Positions 26,890 through 35,889 of a DNA stretch of 64,000 bases are shown here, piece by piece (within the stretch, counting starts at the first letter, position 1; each line of letters opens with the position of its first letter). The position numbers and the translations under genes are program-made. The notes beneath the pieces were generated by a model, which saw only the letters and a list, made by a program, of their open reading frames with translations, was not told the DNA's origin and made no database searches. Origin of the DNA: Actinomyces procaprae (lineage in GTDB: Bacteria; Actinomycetota; Actinomycetes; Actinomycetales; Actinomycetaceae); contig NZ_CP039292.1 in assembly GCF_004798665.1 (NCBI RefSeq), forward strand, positions 62,001-126,000, given 5' to 3'.

Positions 26890-28631
26890 TAGCGATGCGA
26901 CTGCTCATCAGCGAGCTCTACAAGCTCTACGTCTACCGGTGGCCCGCCCTGCTGCTGACAGGAGCACTGGCCGCCTGCGCCCTCCTGGACATCTACCTCG
27001 CCCTGGCGTACTCCTCCTCCGCCGGCTCCTATGTGAGCATGGCACTGAGCTTTAACGAGCTTGTCTGCCGCCTGGCGTGGTTCACTCTGCCCGTCCTGGT
27101 CCTGGCCGGTGACGCGCGTGATGGCATGCTGGCCAGTGTCGTCCTGGTCCGTCCGCGTCCGCGCGCGATCCTGGCCGCCAAGCTCGTCTCCTCCCTTGTC
27201 GCCGCCCAGGTCAGCGCCCTGGGGTCCCTGGTCCTCATCGCGGCCTTCATGCCGCTGGGAGGCTGGCCCGACGCCGCCACCGCCCTGGCCGCCGCCGCCC
27301 CGATGGCCGCTCGCTTGCTGGTGCTGCCGCCGCTGGCAGTGTGCTTCGGTTTTGGCGTGGCCGTCCTGGCCAACTTGAGGTCACTGCCGTGGGTGGCGAC
27401 GGGACTGGTCCTCTGGAGCCAGGTGATCGAGAAGCTCCTCTTCACCGTCGTGGGCAACCTCGTGCCTCCGTCCGTCGGAGCGGCCCTGGCCCCGTATTCC
27501 GCCGCTGTCATGTGGTTGTACGGCGGCTGGGGCGAGATGGGCCTGCCTGCCTTTGACACCTGGGGCTTCCTGCCGCTGGCGGGCCTGGCCGCCCTCACCT
27601 GTGCGGCCGCCGCCTTCCTCCTCATGCGTACCGCCGACCCGGCCGGACGGCCCTGGGGCCTGCACACCGTCGCTCTGACCGCCGAGGCCGCACCCGCCAT
27701 GAGCGCCACCCCGACGACGACCGCCTCCGCGCATACCGCCACGGCCGCAGCAACCCCGACGCGTCAGGCGGCCGACGGCGACGCCGCTCGCCCTCACCTG
27801 GTGGGAGCGCCTGCCCCCACTACCGGGGCCAGGTCCCGCAGGGGTGTGTTGGCTGATGTCCTGGCCTGGCTTTGGGCCAGTATGAGCGCCCACGGAGCGT
27901 TGCGGCGCACGCTGCTCCTGACCCTGTTCACCGCCGTCGCGAACGCCGCCATCACTGCCGGCGTGGTGGTCATCTTCGAGATCTCCCTGACCTCCTCCGG
28001 TGCCCTCAGTGACGCCGAGTCCGCGTTCGTGGCCGTCAGCGGCGGGTGGGGCATGCTCTGCCTGCCGTTGACCGTCCTGACCGGCTCGTGGACCTACCTG
28101 CGTCTCATCCAAACCCGCGAGCTGGCCCTGGTCTACACGGCTCTTCCGCGTCGCAGCGCCGTCATCACCGCCTGCGCGGTCCACGCCGGCCTCCAGGCGG
28201 CGGTGGTCACCCTGGTGTCCATCGCCGCGGGTCTTGCGGTCCTGAGCGCTGCCACCAGCGTCAGCGCCGTCCTGGCCACTGCCGGTCTTACCCGGATGTT
28301 GGTCGCCGCCCCGCTGGGCGCCGTCCTCGCCCAGCTCAGCGTCATCGGAGCCGCCGTCCTCATCCGCCGGCCGATCCCCGCCCTGGCGGGCGTGGCCGGC
28401 TGGCTCCTGCTGGCTGAGCCCCTCCTCCAGAGCAGCAGCCCGGTCTTGGAGCGAGTAGTCGGTAGACGCACCATCAGCGCTCTGGTTGACAACCTCGTCA
28501 GTCCCAGCTCCTTCGCCGACGAGACCCTGAGCACCACTTCGGCCCTTATGTGGCTCATCGTGCTTGCCGCCGTCCTCGTCACCACGGCGATCGTCGTCGA
28601 GCGACGGCGCCCAGGAGTCATCGGGAACTGA
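26886..28631 (+). CDS. Fused LanE-LanG-like ABC permease
   Basis: The 581-aa polytopic protein falls into two permease-like halves: residues about 1-260 (LLISELYKLYVYRW...) and about 325-581 (LADVLAWLWASMSAHGALRR...). A Ala/Thr/Pro-rich linker joins them. LanFEG systems normally use two separate ~250-aa permeases, so this looks like LanE and LanG joined in one chain. The start may be GTG 26886 (overlapping the ATPase stop) or ATG 26895. It pairs with the ATPase upstream for immunity to the peptides made here. Confidence 0.8.
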   Translation: MIAMRLLISELYKLYVYRWPALLLTGALAACALLDIYLALAYSSSAGSYVSMALSFNELVCRLAWFTLPVLVLAGDARDGMLASVVLVRPRPRAILAAKLVSSLVAAQVSALGSLVLIAAFMPLGGWPDAATALAAAAPMAARLLVLPPLAVCFGFGVAVLANLRSLPWVATGLVLWSQVIEKLLFTVVGNLVPPSVGAALAPYSAAVMWLYGGWGEMGLPAFDTWGFLPLAGLAALTCAAAAFLLMRTADPAGRPWGLHTVALTAEAAPAMSATPTTTASAHTATAAATPTRQAADGDAARPHLVGAPAPTTGARSRRGVLADVLAWLWASMSAHGALRRTLLLTLFTAVANAAITAGVVVIFEISLTSSGALSDAESAFVAVSGGWGMLCLPLTVLTGSWTYLRLIQTRELALVYTALPRRSAVITACAVHAGLQAAVVTLVSIAAGLAVLSAATSVSAVLATAGLTRMLVAAPLGAVLAQLSVIGAAVLIRRPIPALAGVAGWLLLAEPLLQSSSPVLERVVGRRTISALVDNLVSPSSFADETLSTTSALMWLIVLAAVLVTTAIVVERRRPGVIGN

Positions 28632-28663
28632 CCTGGACGGAGCACCATCCGCGCACCCTTTCA

Positions 28664-28706
28664 GGGTGGCCCTGGTCGGCGACAGCCTCACCGGCCAGGG
28701 CCACCC
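28664..28706 (+). terminator. Hairpin after the lanthipeptide operon
   Basis: Perfect 12-bp arms GGGTGGCCCTGG and CCAGGGCCACCC, extendable inward, lie about 30 bp beyond the permease stop and are followed by CTCTGT. This is a likely end of the lanA1-to-permease transcript, though the T-run is poor. From 28707 to 28912 nothing else is recognisable. Confidence 0.6.
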
Positions 28707-28912
28707 CTCTGTCCGCACGGCTGGCTCCAGCTGCAGGCGGCCTCTCTGCTTGCCCCGGGCGACCAGTTCATCATCACCACGGAGTACGCCGTTCATGCCG
28801 GTGCCGGTGACCGACCTCTGCGTCCTGGCGGACAGGGCCCAGGTTCTTGATCGCTGCAGGCTTGATAACCACCCGCGGCCCTTCGGCAGTCACTAGGCCA
28901 CCAGGTTTTACC

Positions 28913-29833
28913 GGCTCTGCGTGTTTGTGGGCGTGGTGTGTGGGGTGTCTGGGTGGTGGTTTGTGTGTGCGCCCCGGTGGGTGCGGTGAGCGGGGATGGG
29001 ATGGTTCACCGTGAGTCCCGGCGGGTCACGGCGGATATCGGCGGATCGTGCGTGAGGGTTCGTGCGCTCTGGTCGACGGTTCGGCTCGTCCGGCGGCGGT
29101 CCGTGGGGTGGGTGCACGAGTCGTCGTCGGTCATGCCGAGCTGTTGGAGCTTCCTGACGAGCCGTCAGGCAAACACACGAACCGTCCACCCCCTGACGCC
29201 ATCCCCTGTCGTCGGCCCATGACGGCCCGCCCGCCAGAGCCCGCCGCCGATGCACTCGGCAGTCCATCTGGCCTGCGCCAGTGTCGGTGTGGGTCTGGGG
29301 GGTGTCGGGGAGGTTCTTTACGACGCTACTTAGGGGATTGTGACGCGACTTAGCGGTCTGCTGAAGGCCTCCCGGGGCGTACAGCAGAGCGGTGAATGGT
29401 GTTGCGGACGGTCAAGCGGTGTTGCGTACGCGCCCGCGGGGTCGGCGACCGGGATGTTCTCCTCGCGGGGTGCCGTGCTCGTGCCCCCAAGCTCCCCGTT
29501 GGCCCTGGGGTTCAGGGACGGGGACCTGACCCTAGTGCGTGCCCCGGGGTTGGTGGGGTTCGTGTTCCCCGGTCGGCTGTGCTTGGTAGGACGGGCGCCA
29601 TGTCGATTTACGATCTTGGGCTGCGATTCGCGACCACCCCGGGGTCGTAAACCAGCGCTGGCCAGCGCTTCGCGCTTGAGGGGCGCGGCCGCCCAAGACA
29701 ACCACGCGGCAGGTCTCCCTCGGGCGCGGCAGGCCGTGTTCAGGCGCGGGAGGCTACGCATGGGGGCGCGGGAGATACTGCCCTCAGGCCGACCAGAACA
29801 CACCACCAGCCACCCCCCCAAACACAAAGATCC
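28913..29833. mobile_element. ISL3-type MITE, older copy (about 921 bp)
   Basis: The left end GGCTCTGCGTGTTTGTGGG and the right end (complement of GGATCTTTGTGTTTGGGGG, ending 29833) form imperfect inverted repeats and resemble the GGCTCTTCCGGTTTG ends of the intact MITE at 38032. Both elements carry the same internal palindromic core GTCTGCTGAAGGCCTC...ACAGCAGAGCG (here about 29354-29391). The 8-nt flanks GTTTTACC and CTGTTAGC agree at 5 positions, consistent with a decayed target duplication. No transposase is encoded. The following 29834-30116 shows no gene. Confidence 0.6.
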
Positions 29834-30116
29834 CTGTTAGCCGACGCAGCAGCATGATCGTCTGGGCCCAGCTGGTGGCGGCCCGCTGCCAGGGACGGAC
29901 GTCGTGGCGGTGGCGGTGGGCTGCGATTCACCGGGACACGGTGCGGGCGGTGGCGTCAGGTACGTCGAGGGTGGCACGATAGGGCAGCGCGCGAGGCCTC
30001 ATTTTCGGGCTTGGTTTCTTGGTCGAGACGCATGCTGCCGAAAGACTCCGCGTGCACTCACTAACGACACACCCACCTTCCCGCACCACCCCAACGATCC
30101 CTAGCCCCCTGCCCTC

Positions 30117-30147
30117 AACCCTGATGAGAAAGGCTCGCTGAACCCGC
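30117..30147 (+). promoter_or_regulatory. Second copy of the lan leader motif
   Basis: The stretch contains TGAGAAAGGCTC and matches 17576-17606 at 24 of 31 positions. It lies 64 bp upstream of the ABC ATPase start, so the transporter and the lanthipeptide operon may share a regulator. Confidence 0.5.
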
Positions 30148-30210
30148 TCGAGGAGTGCCTGGCGGCACACCTCTGTGAAACATCGTCCACAACTGAAGGA
30201 GACACTCACC

Positions 30211-31158
30211 ATGACCGCCGAGAGCCCCGCGCTTGAACTGCGGGATATTCGCAAGCGCTACGACACCCCCGGTGGGGCCATTGACGCCCTCGCGGGCATG
30301 ACGCTGACCGCCGAGCAGCACAAGATCCACGCCTTCCTCGGCCCCAACGGCGCCGGTAAGAGCACCTCCCTGGAGATGACGGTCGGCCTGCGCACCCCCG
30401 ACTCGGGCACCGTGCGCACCCTGGGCCTCGACCCGCGTACGGCACGGGACGAACTCAGTCGCCGCGTCGCCATCCAGCCGCAGGAGGCCAAGGTCTTCCA
30501 GTACCTGCGCGTCGGCGAACTGCTGGACCTGTGGTCCTCCTTCTACGACCATCCCCGGCCTGCCGACGAGATCCTCGACTCCCTCGAGCTGGCGAAGTAC
30601 GTCGAGCGCCAGGTGACCAAGCTCTCGGGGGGCACGCTCCAGCGTCTTAACGTCGCCCTGGCGATGGTGTCCGACCCCGAGCTGCTCATTCTTGACGAGC
30701 CTTCCACCGGCTTGGACCCGCGGGCACGGGAACGACTGTGGTCGGTCCTCGGCAGCTGGAGGGACCGCGGCACGACGATCGTCCTGTCCACACACTCCAT
30801 GGAGGAGGCCACCGCATTGGCGGACTCCGTGTTCATTGTGGACCGTGGCAGGTGCGTCAGCTCCGGGACCCCAAAGGAGCTGATCGCCTCCTTCGCCGGA
30901 GGACCGGCAGTCGTCTTCCGCCTGTCAGGGGACCTGACTGAGGAGAACGCCTCCCGGCTGCGGTCGCTCGGGGACCTCACGGTCAACCCGGACCGCTCCG
31001 CCGCTCTCATGACGGCGCGGACCGATGAGGCACTCGCTCTCCTGTCCCAGACTCCCGGATGCTACGACCTCGGCATCCGTCAGCCCACGCTGGGCGACGC
31101 CTATCTGGCCGCCACCGGCACCGAACTTACCGCTACTACGACACCCGAGGAAGACTGA
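30211..31158 (+). CDS. ABC transporter ATPase, second cluster transporter
   Basis: The 315-aa ATPase has Walker A GPNGAGKST, signature KLSGGTLQRLNVALA, Walker B LLILDEPSTGLDPRA and the switch His in LSTHSMEE, followed by a C-terminal extension of about 80 residues as in drug-export ATPases (CcmA/DrrA type). The start at 30211 is chosen over the open upstream Met because GAAGGAG lies 10 nt ahead. With the permease 2 bp downstream it forms an ABC-2 exporter. The shared leader motif suggests a role in lantibiotic export or immunity, but this is inferred. Confidence 0.88.
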   Translation: MTAESPALELRDIRKRYDTPGGAIDALAGMTLTAEQHKIHAFLGPNGAGKSTSLEMTVGLRTPDSGTVRTLGLDPRTARDELSRRVAIQPQEAKVFQYLRVGELLDLWSSFYDHPRPADEILDSLELAKYVERQVTKLSGGTLQRLNVALAMVSDPELLILDEPSTGLDPRARERLWSVLGSWRDRGTTIVLSTHSMEEATALADSVFIVDRGRCVSSGTPKELIASFAGGPAVVFRLSGDLTEENASRLRSLGDLTVNPDRSAALMTARTDEALALLSQTPGCYDLGIRQPTLGDAYLAATGTELTATTTPEED

Positions 31159-31160
31159 CC

Positions 31161-31943
31161 ATGAGCACCACGACCGACAGCGGTGCGCTCCGCAGCGCCC
31201 GTCCCCTTACCATCACCCACTGGCGGGAGATGTCCCGCAATCGGACGAACTTCGGCGTCGCCATCCTCCTTCCCTTCTTTATCGCTGGAGTCTTCCTGGG
31301 CATGGACAAGATCCTCCACTCGACAATGGGAGGACCGGGACCAGACTTCTCGGTGATGGTGGTACCAATCGCCCTGTGCATGCTTCTCACTGGGACGTGC
31401 ATGACACTGACCGCCGGCCCGATCGCCGAGTACCGGCAGTACGGCACCCTGCGTATTCTGGGCACCACCCCGGTGTCACGGGGACAATTCATCCTGACCC
31501 ACCTTGCCGTTCGAGTGCTCCTTGCGATCGCGCTCAGTGTTCTGGTTGGAGTTCTGGGTGCGCTTCTCGGCATCAGCGAGACCGCCGCCGTATGGCGTGC
31601 TGTGCTCGTCGCCCTGCCCTCCTCCGTGCTGTTCCTGGCCCTGGGCTACTTCATCGGCTCGATCGTCAGTTCGGGGCAGGCTGCCACCAATATCGCCACA
31701 TTCACCGGGATGTTCTTCCTGTTCGCATCGGGGGTGGTCGTCCCCCTGGAACTGCTGTCCGACTCGGTCAAGCGCGTCTTCGACTTCCTTCCCACCTCAT
31801 ACTTCGGGGACTTGTTGTTCTGGGTCACCGGAGGCGTGCAGAGATATGAGACGACGCTGGACTTCGTGGTTCTCACCGCCTTGGCGATCGTGGCCGTTCC
31901 CCTGGCGGTTAAGACTTTCCGCTGGGAGGCTGCGAATAACTGA
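31161..31943 (+). CDS. ABC-2 type permease, second cluster transporter
   Basis: The 260-aa protein has six hydrophobic segments. Features include an N-terminal THWREMSRNRTNF amphipathic start, the cytoplasmic loop EYRQYGTLRILGTTPVSR, and the ASGVVVPLELLSDSVKRVFDF stretch typical of ABC-2 exporters before the last segments. The ATG at 31161 lies 2 bp past the ATPase stop, so the genes are coupled. Substrate unknown; the neighbourhood suggests a peptide or lipid-II-directed antibiotic. Confidence 0.88.
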   Translation: MSTTTDSGALRSARPLTITHWREMSRNRTNFGVAILLPFFIAGVFLGMDKILHSTMGGPGPDFSVMVVPIALCMLLTGTCMTLTAGPIAEYRQYGTLRILGTTPVSRGQFILTHLAVRVLLAIALSVLVGVLGALLGISETAAVWRAVLVALPSSVLFLALGYFIGSIVSSGQAATNIATFTGMFFLFASGVVVPLELLSDSVKRVFDFLPTSYFGDLLFWVTGGVQRYETTLDFVVLTALAIVAVPLAVKTFRWEAANN

Positions 31944-31991
31944 GCCGCTCATCCGTTGAATGGATGGATTCTTCTGGGAGGAGGTAGCTTC

Positions 31992-32568
31992 ATGGGATGT
32001 AATACCGACTCATCCTTGGGGGTGAGTACGATCATGGAGCGTGTAAGCACTATCCTCGACGAGCACGATATGTGCGTCCACCGTGGGCGCGAAGGAACCT
32101 CGGCTCACGCCGTGTTTCTTCGCTCCGCTTGATGAGCACCGCTTGGTCTTCGTCTCATCGAAGGGATCTTGGCACGTGGCCCATATGCGGGCGGACCCGC
32201 ATTGCTCGGCACTCGTGCTTCCCGAGCAGGCGGAGCGGGGACGGCTGGTTTCCCTGCTCCTGGCGGGAGAGGTGACGTGCCCGCAAGGGCGGAGCCGGCT
32301 CAGCGCACCGACGAGCTACATAGCGCGGATGCGGAGTCTGCTCCCCTCGGTCTCGAGTAGCATGCGCGGCCTGCTGGACAAAAAGGTGTTTGTCCTGGAG
32401 GCCGAGACCATCGAACTCGTTGACACCCTCCTTTGCGGCGGCACCGTGCGTGTGGGCAGAGGGCCTCGGGGTTGGAGCGCCGGACCGGGGATGGTTTTGG
32501 GGCTTGGGAATGACATCCATCCCCAAGCCCCAAAACCAATTCCGATCAACGGGATCGGTCAGCAGTAA
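31992..32568 (+). pseudogene. Frameshifted flavin split-barrel (PNPOx-like) protein
   Basis: An ATG at 31992 opens MGCNTDSSLGVSTIMERVS...ILDEHDMC. A change of frame near 32070 then gives ASTVGAKEPRLTPCFFAPLD, ..HRLVFVSSKGSWHVAHMRADP.., the N-terminal pattern of pyridoxamine-phosphate-oxidase-like proteins. The second frame runs to 32568 through the terminator hairpin and its last third looks unlike the family. One base change would restore the main domain. It could be a sequencing error or true decay. Confidence 0.5.
32492..32538 (-). terminator. Perfect 17-bp hairpin terminator
   Basis: Arms TGGTTTTGGGGCTTGGG (32492-32508) and the complement (32522-32538) enclose 13 nt. It lies 20 bp past the stop of the secreted peptide gene on the minus strand, and its A/T-rich outer arm serves either strand, so it may be bidirectional. 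Confidence 0.8.
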
Positions 32569-32759
32569 GATGGTGCGATGCGACATATCCAATTCGGGTA
32601 TGTGAATGATGCGGGCGAAATAAGGGCTAATGATTCGCTCGGTGAGGCGGTTACATGGATGGGAGATGGGGGTTCGGCGGGTGCTGCTGCGGCGGGAGTT
32701 GTCAGCCCCAGGAGCGATACGGACATGGCGATGGCAGAGAGGGTGCGAAGGGAACGCAT
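32559..32759 (-). CDS. Small secreted peptide with two C-terminal Cys
   Basis: The 66-aa frame starts ATG at 32759 with AGGAAG 9 nt upstream. Residues 1-25 form a signal peptide (MRSLRTL, hydrophobic AIAMSVSLLGL, then TTPAAAAPA). The predicted mature peptide of about 40 residues ends FTYPNWICRIAPSYC, allowing one disulfide. A strong terminator follows. It is encoded on the same strand as the regulator and kinase genes, with about 140 bp between. A signal for that kinase or a small accessory peptide are possible roles; I know no family for it. Confidence 0.55.
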   Translation of the reverse strand: MRSLRTLSAIAMSVSLLGLTTPAAAAPAEPPSPIHVTASPSESLALISPASFTYPNWICRIAPSYC

Positions 32760-32900
32760 GTGCGAGGACTTCCTGACGGTTGTGGATCCGGTGGGATAGC
32801 CGCATCTTGCCCCACACAGCTGTGTGGGCTGTTCATCATTGAGTCCCCATGCGATTCCTCCTTTTGGGGGAACCCGACGAGACATGATGAGGAGGGGAGA

Positions 32901-33569
32901 CTAGCCGCCGATGCCCCGCTTGTACGCCTCGGTGACGATCTCCAGTCGGCTACCCACCCCCATCTTGCGCATAAGCGATGAGACGTGAGTTTTGACGGTG
33001 GTCTCCGCAACGTTCATCTGGCGTGCAATCTGGCGGTTGCTGCGTGCCTGGCACAGAAGCCGAAGCACTTCCCGCTCTCGTCCCGATAGATCGAGCTCCG
33101 CGGTGGAACTGGTACTGGGGCGCTGGCCACGCACGTAGCGGTCCAAGACGCGGCTGGTGGGTCCGGGCGAGAGGACCTTACCGCCCCCGTGGACGGTCCG
33201 AATTGCCGTTGCGATCTCGGCGGCAGGTGTGCTCTTGAGAAGGAAGCCCGAAGCGCCGGCGGCGATTCCGCCATCGAGAAAAGTATCGTCATCGAAGGTG
33301 GTCAATAGGAGTACCCGGGTCTTGCCCCCGGCTGCGAGGATACGTGAGGTGGCCTTGATGCCGTCCAGCTCCGGCATCTGGACGTCCATGAGCACGACAT
33401 CCACCATGCGTTCATGAACCAGATCGACCGCCTCGATGCCATTCGTGGCGGTGGCGATGATCTCGATGCCGTCCTCCTGGCCGAGGATCGCGGATAGTGT
33501 CTCGCGCACGATGGCGTCATCGTCCACGATGGCGACGCGGATCGGACTGGGCTGGGTGCTTGGGTTCAC
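32901..33569 (-). CDS. NarL-family response regulator of the lanthipeptide region
   Basis: The 222-aa protein has receiver-domain residues VDDDA, phospho-Asp in VLMDVQMPELDG, LTTFDDD and Lys in LLKSTP, and a LuxR-type DNA-binding end (LSGREREVLRLLCQARSNRQ, VAETTVKTHVSSLMRKMG). Start is GTG at 33569, overlapping the stop of the second kinase copy (GTGA), so translation is coupled. It most likely controls the ABC transporters or lanthipeptide operon near it. It resembles the regulator at 7968-8660 in plan, but the sequences differ. Confidence 0.93.
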   Translation of the reverse strand: MNPSTQPSPIRVAIVDDDAIVRETLSAILGQEDGIEIIATATNGIEAVDLVHERMVDVVLMDVQMPELDGIKATSRILAAGGKTRVLLLTTFDDDTFLDGGIAAGASGFLLKSTPAAEIATAIRTVHGGGKVLSPGPTSRVLDRYVRGQRPSTSSTAELDLSGREREVLRLLCQARSNRQIARQMNVAETTVKTHVSSLMRKMGVGSRLEIVTEAYKRGIGG

Positions 33570-34701
33570 GGTTTGTCCTTAGCGTTGTTGGGTGTGAGGG
33601 GGAGGGTGGTGTGGAGGATCCATTGGTGGTTGGTGTGTTTGGTGGTGGTGGTTCCTCCGAGGGCGTGGGTGCGTTCTTGGATGCCGAGGATGCCGAGTTT
33701 GGATGAGGTGGCGGGGGTTGTGTGTCGGGTGTCGGACAGGGGGTTGATGGCGTGGAGTTCGGCGGTGGTGTCGGTGATGTCTAGTTGGATGGTGCACTGG
33801 GCGTCGGGGGCGGCGTACTTGATCATGTTGGCGACGCATTCGTCCAGGATGCGGGTCAGGGTGGTGGTCAGGGTGGGGGTTAGCCGGGTGGGGTCTCCTT
33901 GGTGGGTGACGGTGGCGCGCAGGCCGGCTGACTGGAGGTTGTGGCGGGCTTGGGCGAGGGTGGTGGCTAGGTCGGGTGTGGGGGTGCGGGGTCTAGGGGG
34001 GTGTTGGTGTCTTGTCTTAGGAGGCGCAGCATGGTGCGCAGGTCGAGGACTGATTGGTGGCCGGTGGTGATGATGTCGTCTAGGGCGGTGTTGATCTGGT
34101 TGGCGTGGTTGGGGGTGTGGAGGTGGGTTTGTGCTTGTTGGGCGCGTAGGACGATTTGGGTGTTGGCGCGGGCGAGGGTGTCGTGGAGCTCGCGGGCTAT
34201 GAGGGCGCGCTGATCGCGCAGGGCCTGGGCGTGGGCGGCCTGGGCCCGGGAAACGTTGGCGTCCGCAAGCCGCAGAGCCGAGGCGATACCCAGACAAAGG
34301 ACGAGCCACAACAGTTGGGTTGGTAGAGAGTAGTGCATGTCGTGACCCGCGTGCCAGGCCAGGAGGTTGCCGGCCACCATGGCCACCACCATCACAACAG
34401 CCTGCAGATAGCCACCCCGACGGATAAAGACACAGATTGCCGCGGTAGTGGCTATAACGGTTCCGGTGAACTGGTTGCTGGCTGTCACATGTACAGCGCT
34501 TAGTGCCAGGATGATGGTGGCGGTCCAAGGGTTGCGGGGGATCAGCAGCAGCGCCCACGGCACCACCAGACCCACCGCGTCAGCGAGAGTGAACCTCTGG
34601 AGCAGCACCGGCAACGCAGAGACAGCCAGACTGAGCGCTGTTAGCAACCAAAGTCGCCAATGCGTGCGCGACCAGTTCCGTGTGCGACCCCACCGATCCA
34701 T
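33566..34701 (-). pseudogene. Second sensor-kinase copy, frameshifted in a G run
   Basis: From ATG 34701 (MDRWGRTRNWSRTHW...) this copy encodes membrane segments and the phospho-acceptor region (ARELHDTLARANTQ), but then loses frame at a run of five Gs (33979-33985 area) where the first copy has six. The HATPase half (PDLATTLAQARHNLQ...ECVANMIKYAAPDAQ...GILGIQERTHALGG) continues in the other frame to 33566, where it overlaps the regulator start. With one more G it would be an intact kinase of about 378 aa. No clear ribosome site precedes ATG 34701, so it may be translated only as the tail of copy 1. Confidence 0.75.
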
Positions 34702-35438
34702 GTTTCGGTGAGCGTCCGATGTGTGATGTCTAGGCTCGTCTTCGTTGTTGGGTGTGAGGGGGAGGGTGGTGTGGAGGATCCATTGGTGGTTGGTGTGTTT
34801 GGTGGTGGTGGTTCCTCCGAGGGCGTGGGTGCGTTCTTGGATGCCGAGGATGCCGAGTTTGGATGAGGTGGCGGGGGTTGTGTGTCGGGTGTCGGACAGG
34901 GGGTTGATGGCGTGGAGTTCGGCGGTGGTGTCGGTGATGTCTAGTTGGATGGTGCACTGGGCGTCGGGGGCGGCGTACTTGATCATGTTGGCGACGCATT
35001 CGTCCAGGATGCGGGTCAGGGTGGTGGTCAGGGTGGGGGTTAGCCGGGTGGGGTCTCCTTGGTGGGTGACGGTGGCGCGCAGGCCGGCTGACTGGAGGTT
35101 GTGGCGGGCTTGGGCGAGGGTGGTGGCTAGGTCGGGTGTGGGGGGTGCGGGGTCTAGGGGGGTGTTGGTGTCTTGTCTTAGGAGGCGCAGCATGGTGCGC
35201 AGGTCGAGGACTGATTGGTGGCCGGTGGTGATGATGTCGTCTAGGGCGGTGTTGATCTGGTTGGCGTGGTTGGGGGTGTGGAGGTGGGTTTGTGCTTGTT
35301 GGGCGCGTAGGACGATTTGGGTGTTGGCGCGGGCGAGGGTGTCGTGGAGCTCGCGGGCTATGAGGGCGCGCTGATCGCGCAGGGCCTGGGCGTGGGCGGC
35401 CTGGGCCCGGGAAACGTTGGCGTCCGCAAGCCGCAGAG
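33583..35438. repeat. Direct duplication of about 695 bp within the kinase genes
   Basis: Segments 33583-34277 and 34743-35438 appear identical by eye except for one G (695 versus 696 bp). The adjoining membrane-domain sequences are patchily similar, with blocks of identity (for example around 34510-34620 and 35670-35780) separated by diverged blocks. This pattern suggests an older duplication homogenised by gene conversion. Confidence 0.9.
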
Positions 35439-35889
35439 GTGCGGCGATACCAATACAGATTACAATCCACAACGCCTGGCTGATGAACAGGTCATCCATC
35501 TTCGTTCCCGCGTGCCAGGCCAGGAGGTTGCCGGCCATCATGGCCACCACCATCACAACAGCCTGCAGATAGCCACCCCGACGGAAGAGGGCGTATGTGG
35601 CGAAGCACCCGGCCATCAGCAATCCGGGGCCTCTAGCGTCTACCAGCCCATGAGCCGTACCCGCTGCCAGGATGATGGTGGCGGTCCAAGGGTTGCGGGG
35701 GATCAGCAGCAGCGCCCACGGCACCACCAGACCCACCGCGTCAGCGAGAGTGAACCTCTGGAGCAGCACCGGCAACGCAGAGAGAGCCAGGCTGAAGGCC
35801 GTGAAGACGCTGAGTTCACGGCGGGCGCGCCACGCAGCACGAAGTCGCCTCGGCGCGACGTTGAGTGCTGGGTGGGGCAGGGCGAACAT
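33967..35889 (-). CDS. Tandem fused sensor histidine kinase (copy 1 plus start of copy 2)
   Basis: The start at ATG 35889 (GAAAGG 8 nt upstream) is preferred to an in-frame GTG at 35913. The 640-aa product contains a full HisKA_3 kinase: five or six membrane segments, ARELHDTLARANTQ with the phospho-His, and HATPase motifs DECVANMIKYAAPDAQ and GILGIQERTHALGG. It reads through with no stop into a second copy (linker NNEDEPRHHTSDAHRN) and ends after the second phospho-acceptor region because of the G-run frameshift. Thus one chain carries two sensor/His domains and one ATPase domain. It is divergent from the ABC transporter at 36040. Confidence 0.8.
   Translation of the reverse strand: MFALPHPALNVAPRRLRAAWRARRELSVFTAFSLALSALPVLLQRFTLADAVGLVVPWALLLIPRNPWTATIILAAGTAHGLVDARGPGLLMAGCFATYALFRRGGYLQAVVMVVAMMAGNLLAWHAGTKMDDLFISQALWIVICIGIAAPLRLADANVSRAQAAHAQALRDQRALIARELHDTLARANTQIVLRAQQAQTHLHTPNHANQINTALDDIITTGHQSVLDLRTMLRLLRQDTNTPLDPAPPTPDLATTLAQARHNLQSAGLRATVTHQGDPTRLTPTLTTTLTRILDECVANMIKYAAPDAQCTIQLDITDTTAELHAINPLSDTRHTTPATSSKLGILGIQERTHALGGTTTTKHTNHQWILHTTLPLTPNNEDEPRHHTSDAHRNMDRWGRTRNWSRTHWRLWLLTALSLAVSALPVLLQRFTLADAVGLVVPWALLLIPRNPWTATIILALSAVHVTASNQFTGTVIATTAAICVFIRRGGYLQAVVMVVAMVAGNLLAWHAGHDMHYSLPTQLLWLVLCLGIASALRLADANVSRAQAAHAQALRDQRALIARELHDTLARANTQIVLRAQQAQTHLHTPNHANQINTALDDIITTGHQSVLDLRTMLRLLRQDTNTPLDPAPPHPT

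Noticed and set aside
27381..28796. 471-codon open frame antisense to the permease
   Set aside because: It mirrors the coding gene on the other strand, is very Gly/Asp/Arg-rich and has no domain motif; a high-GC shadow.
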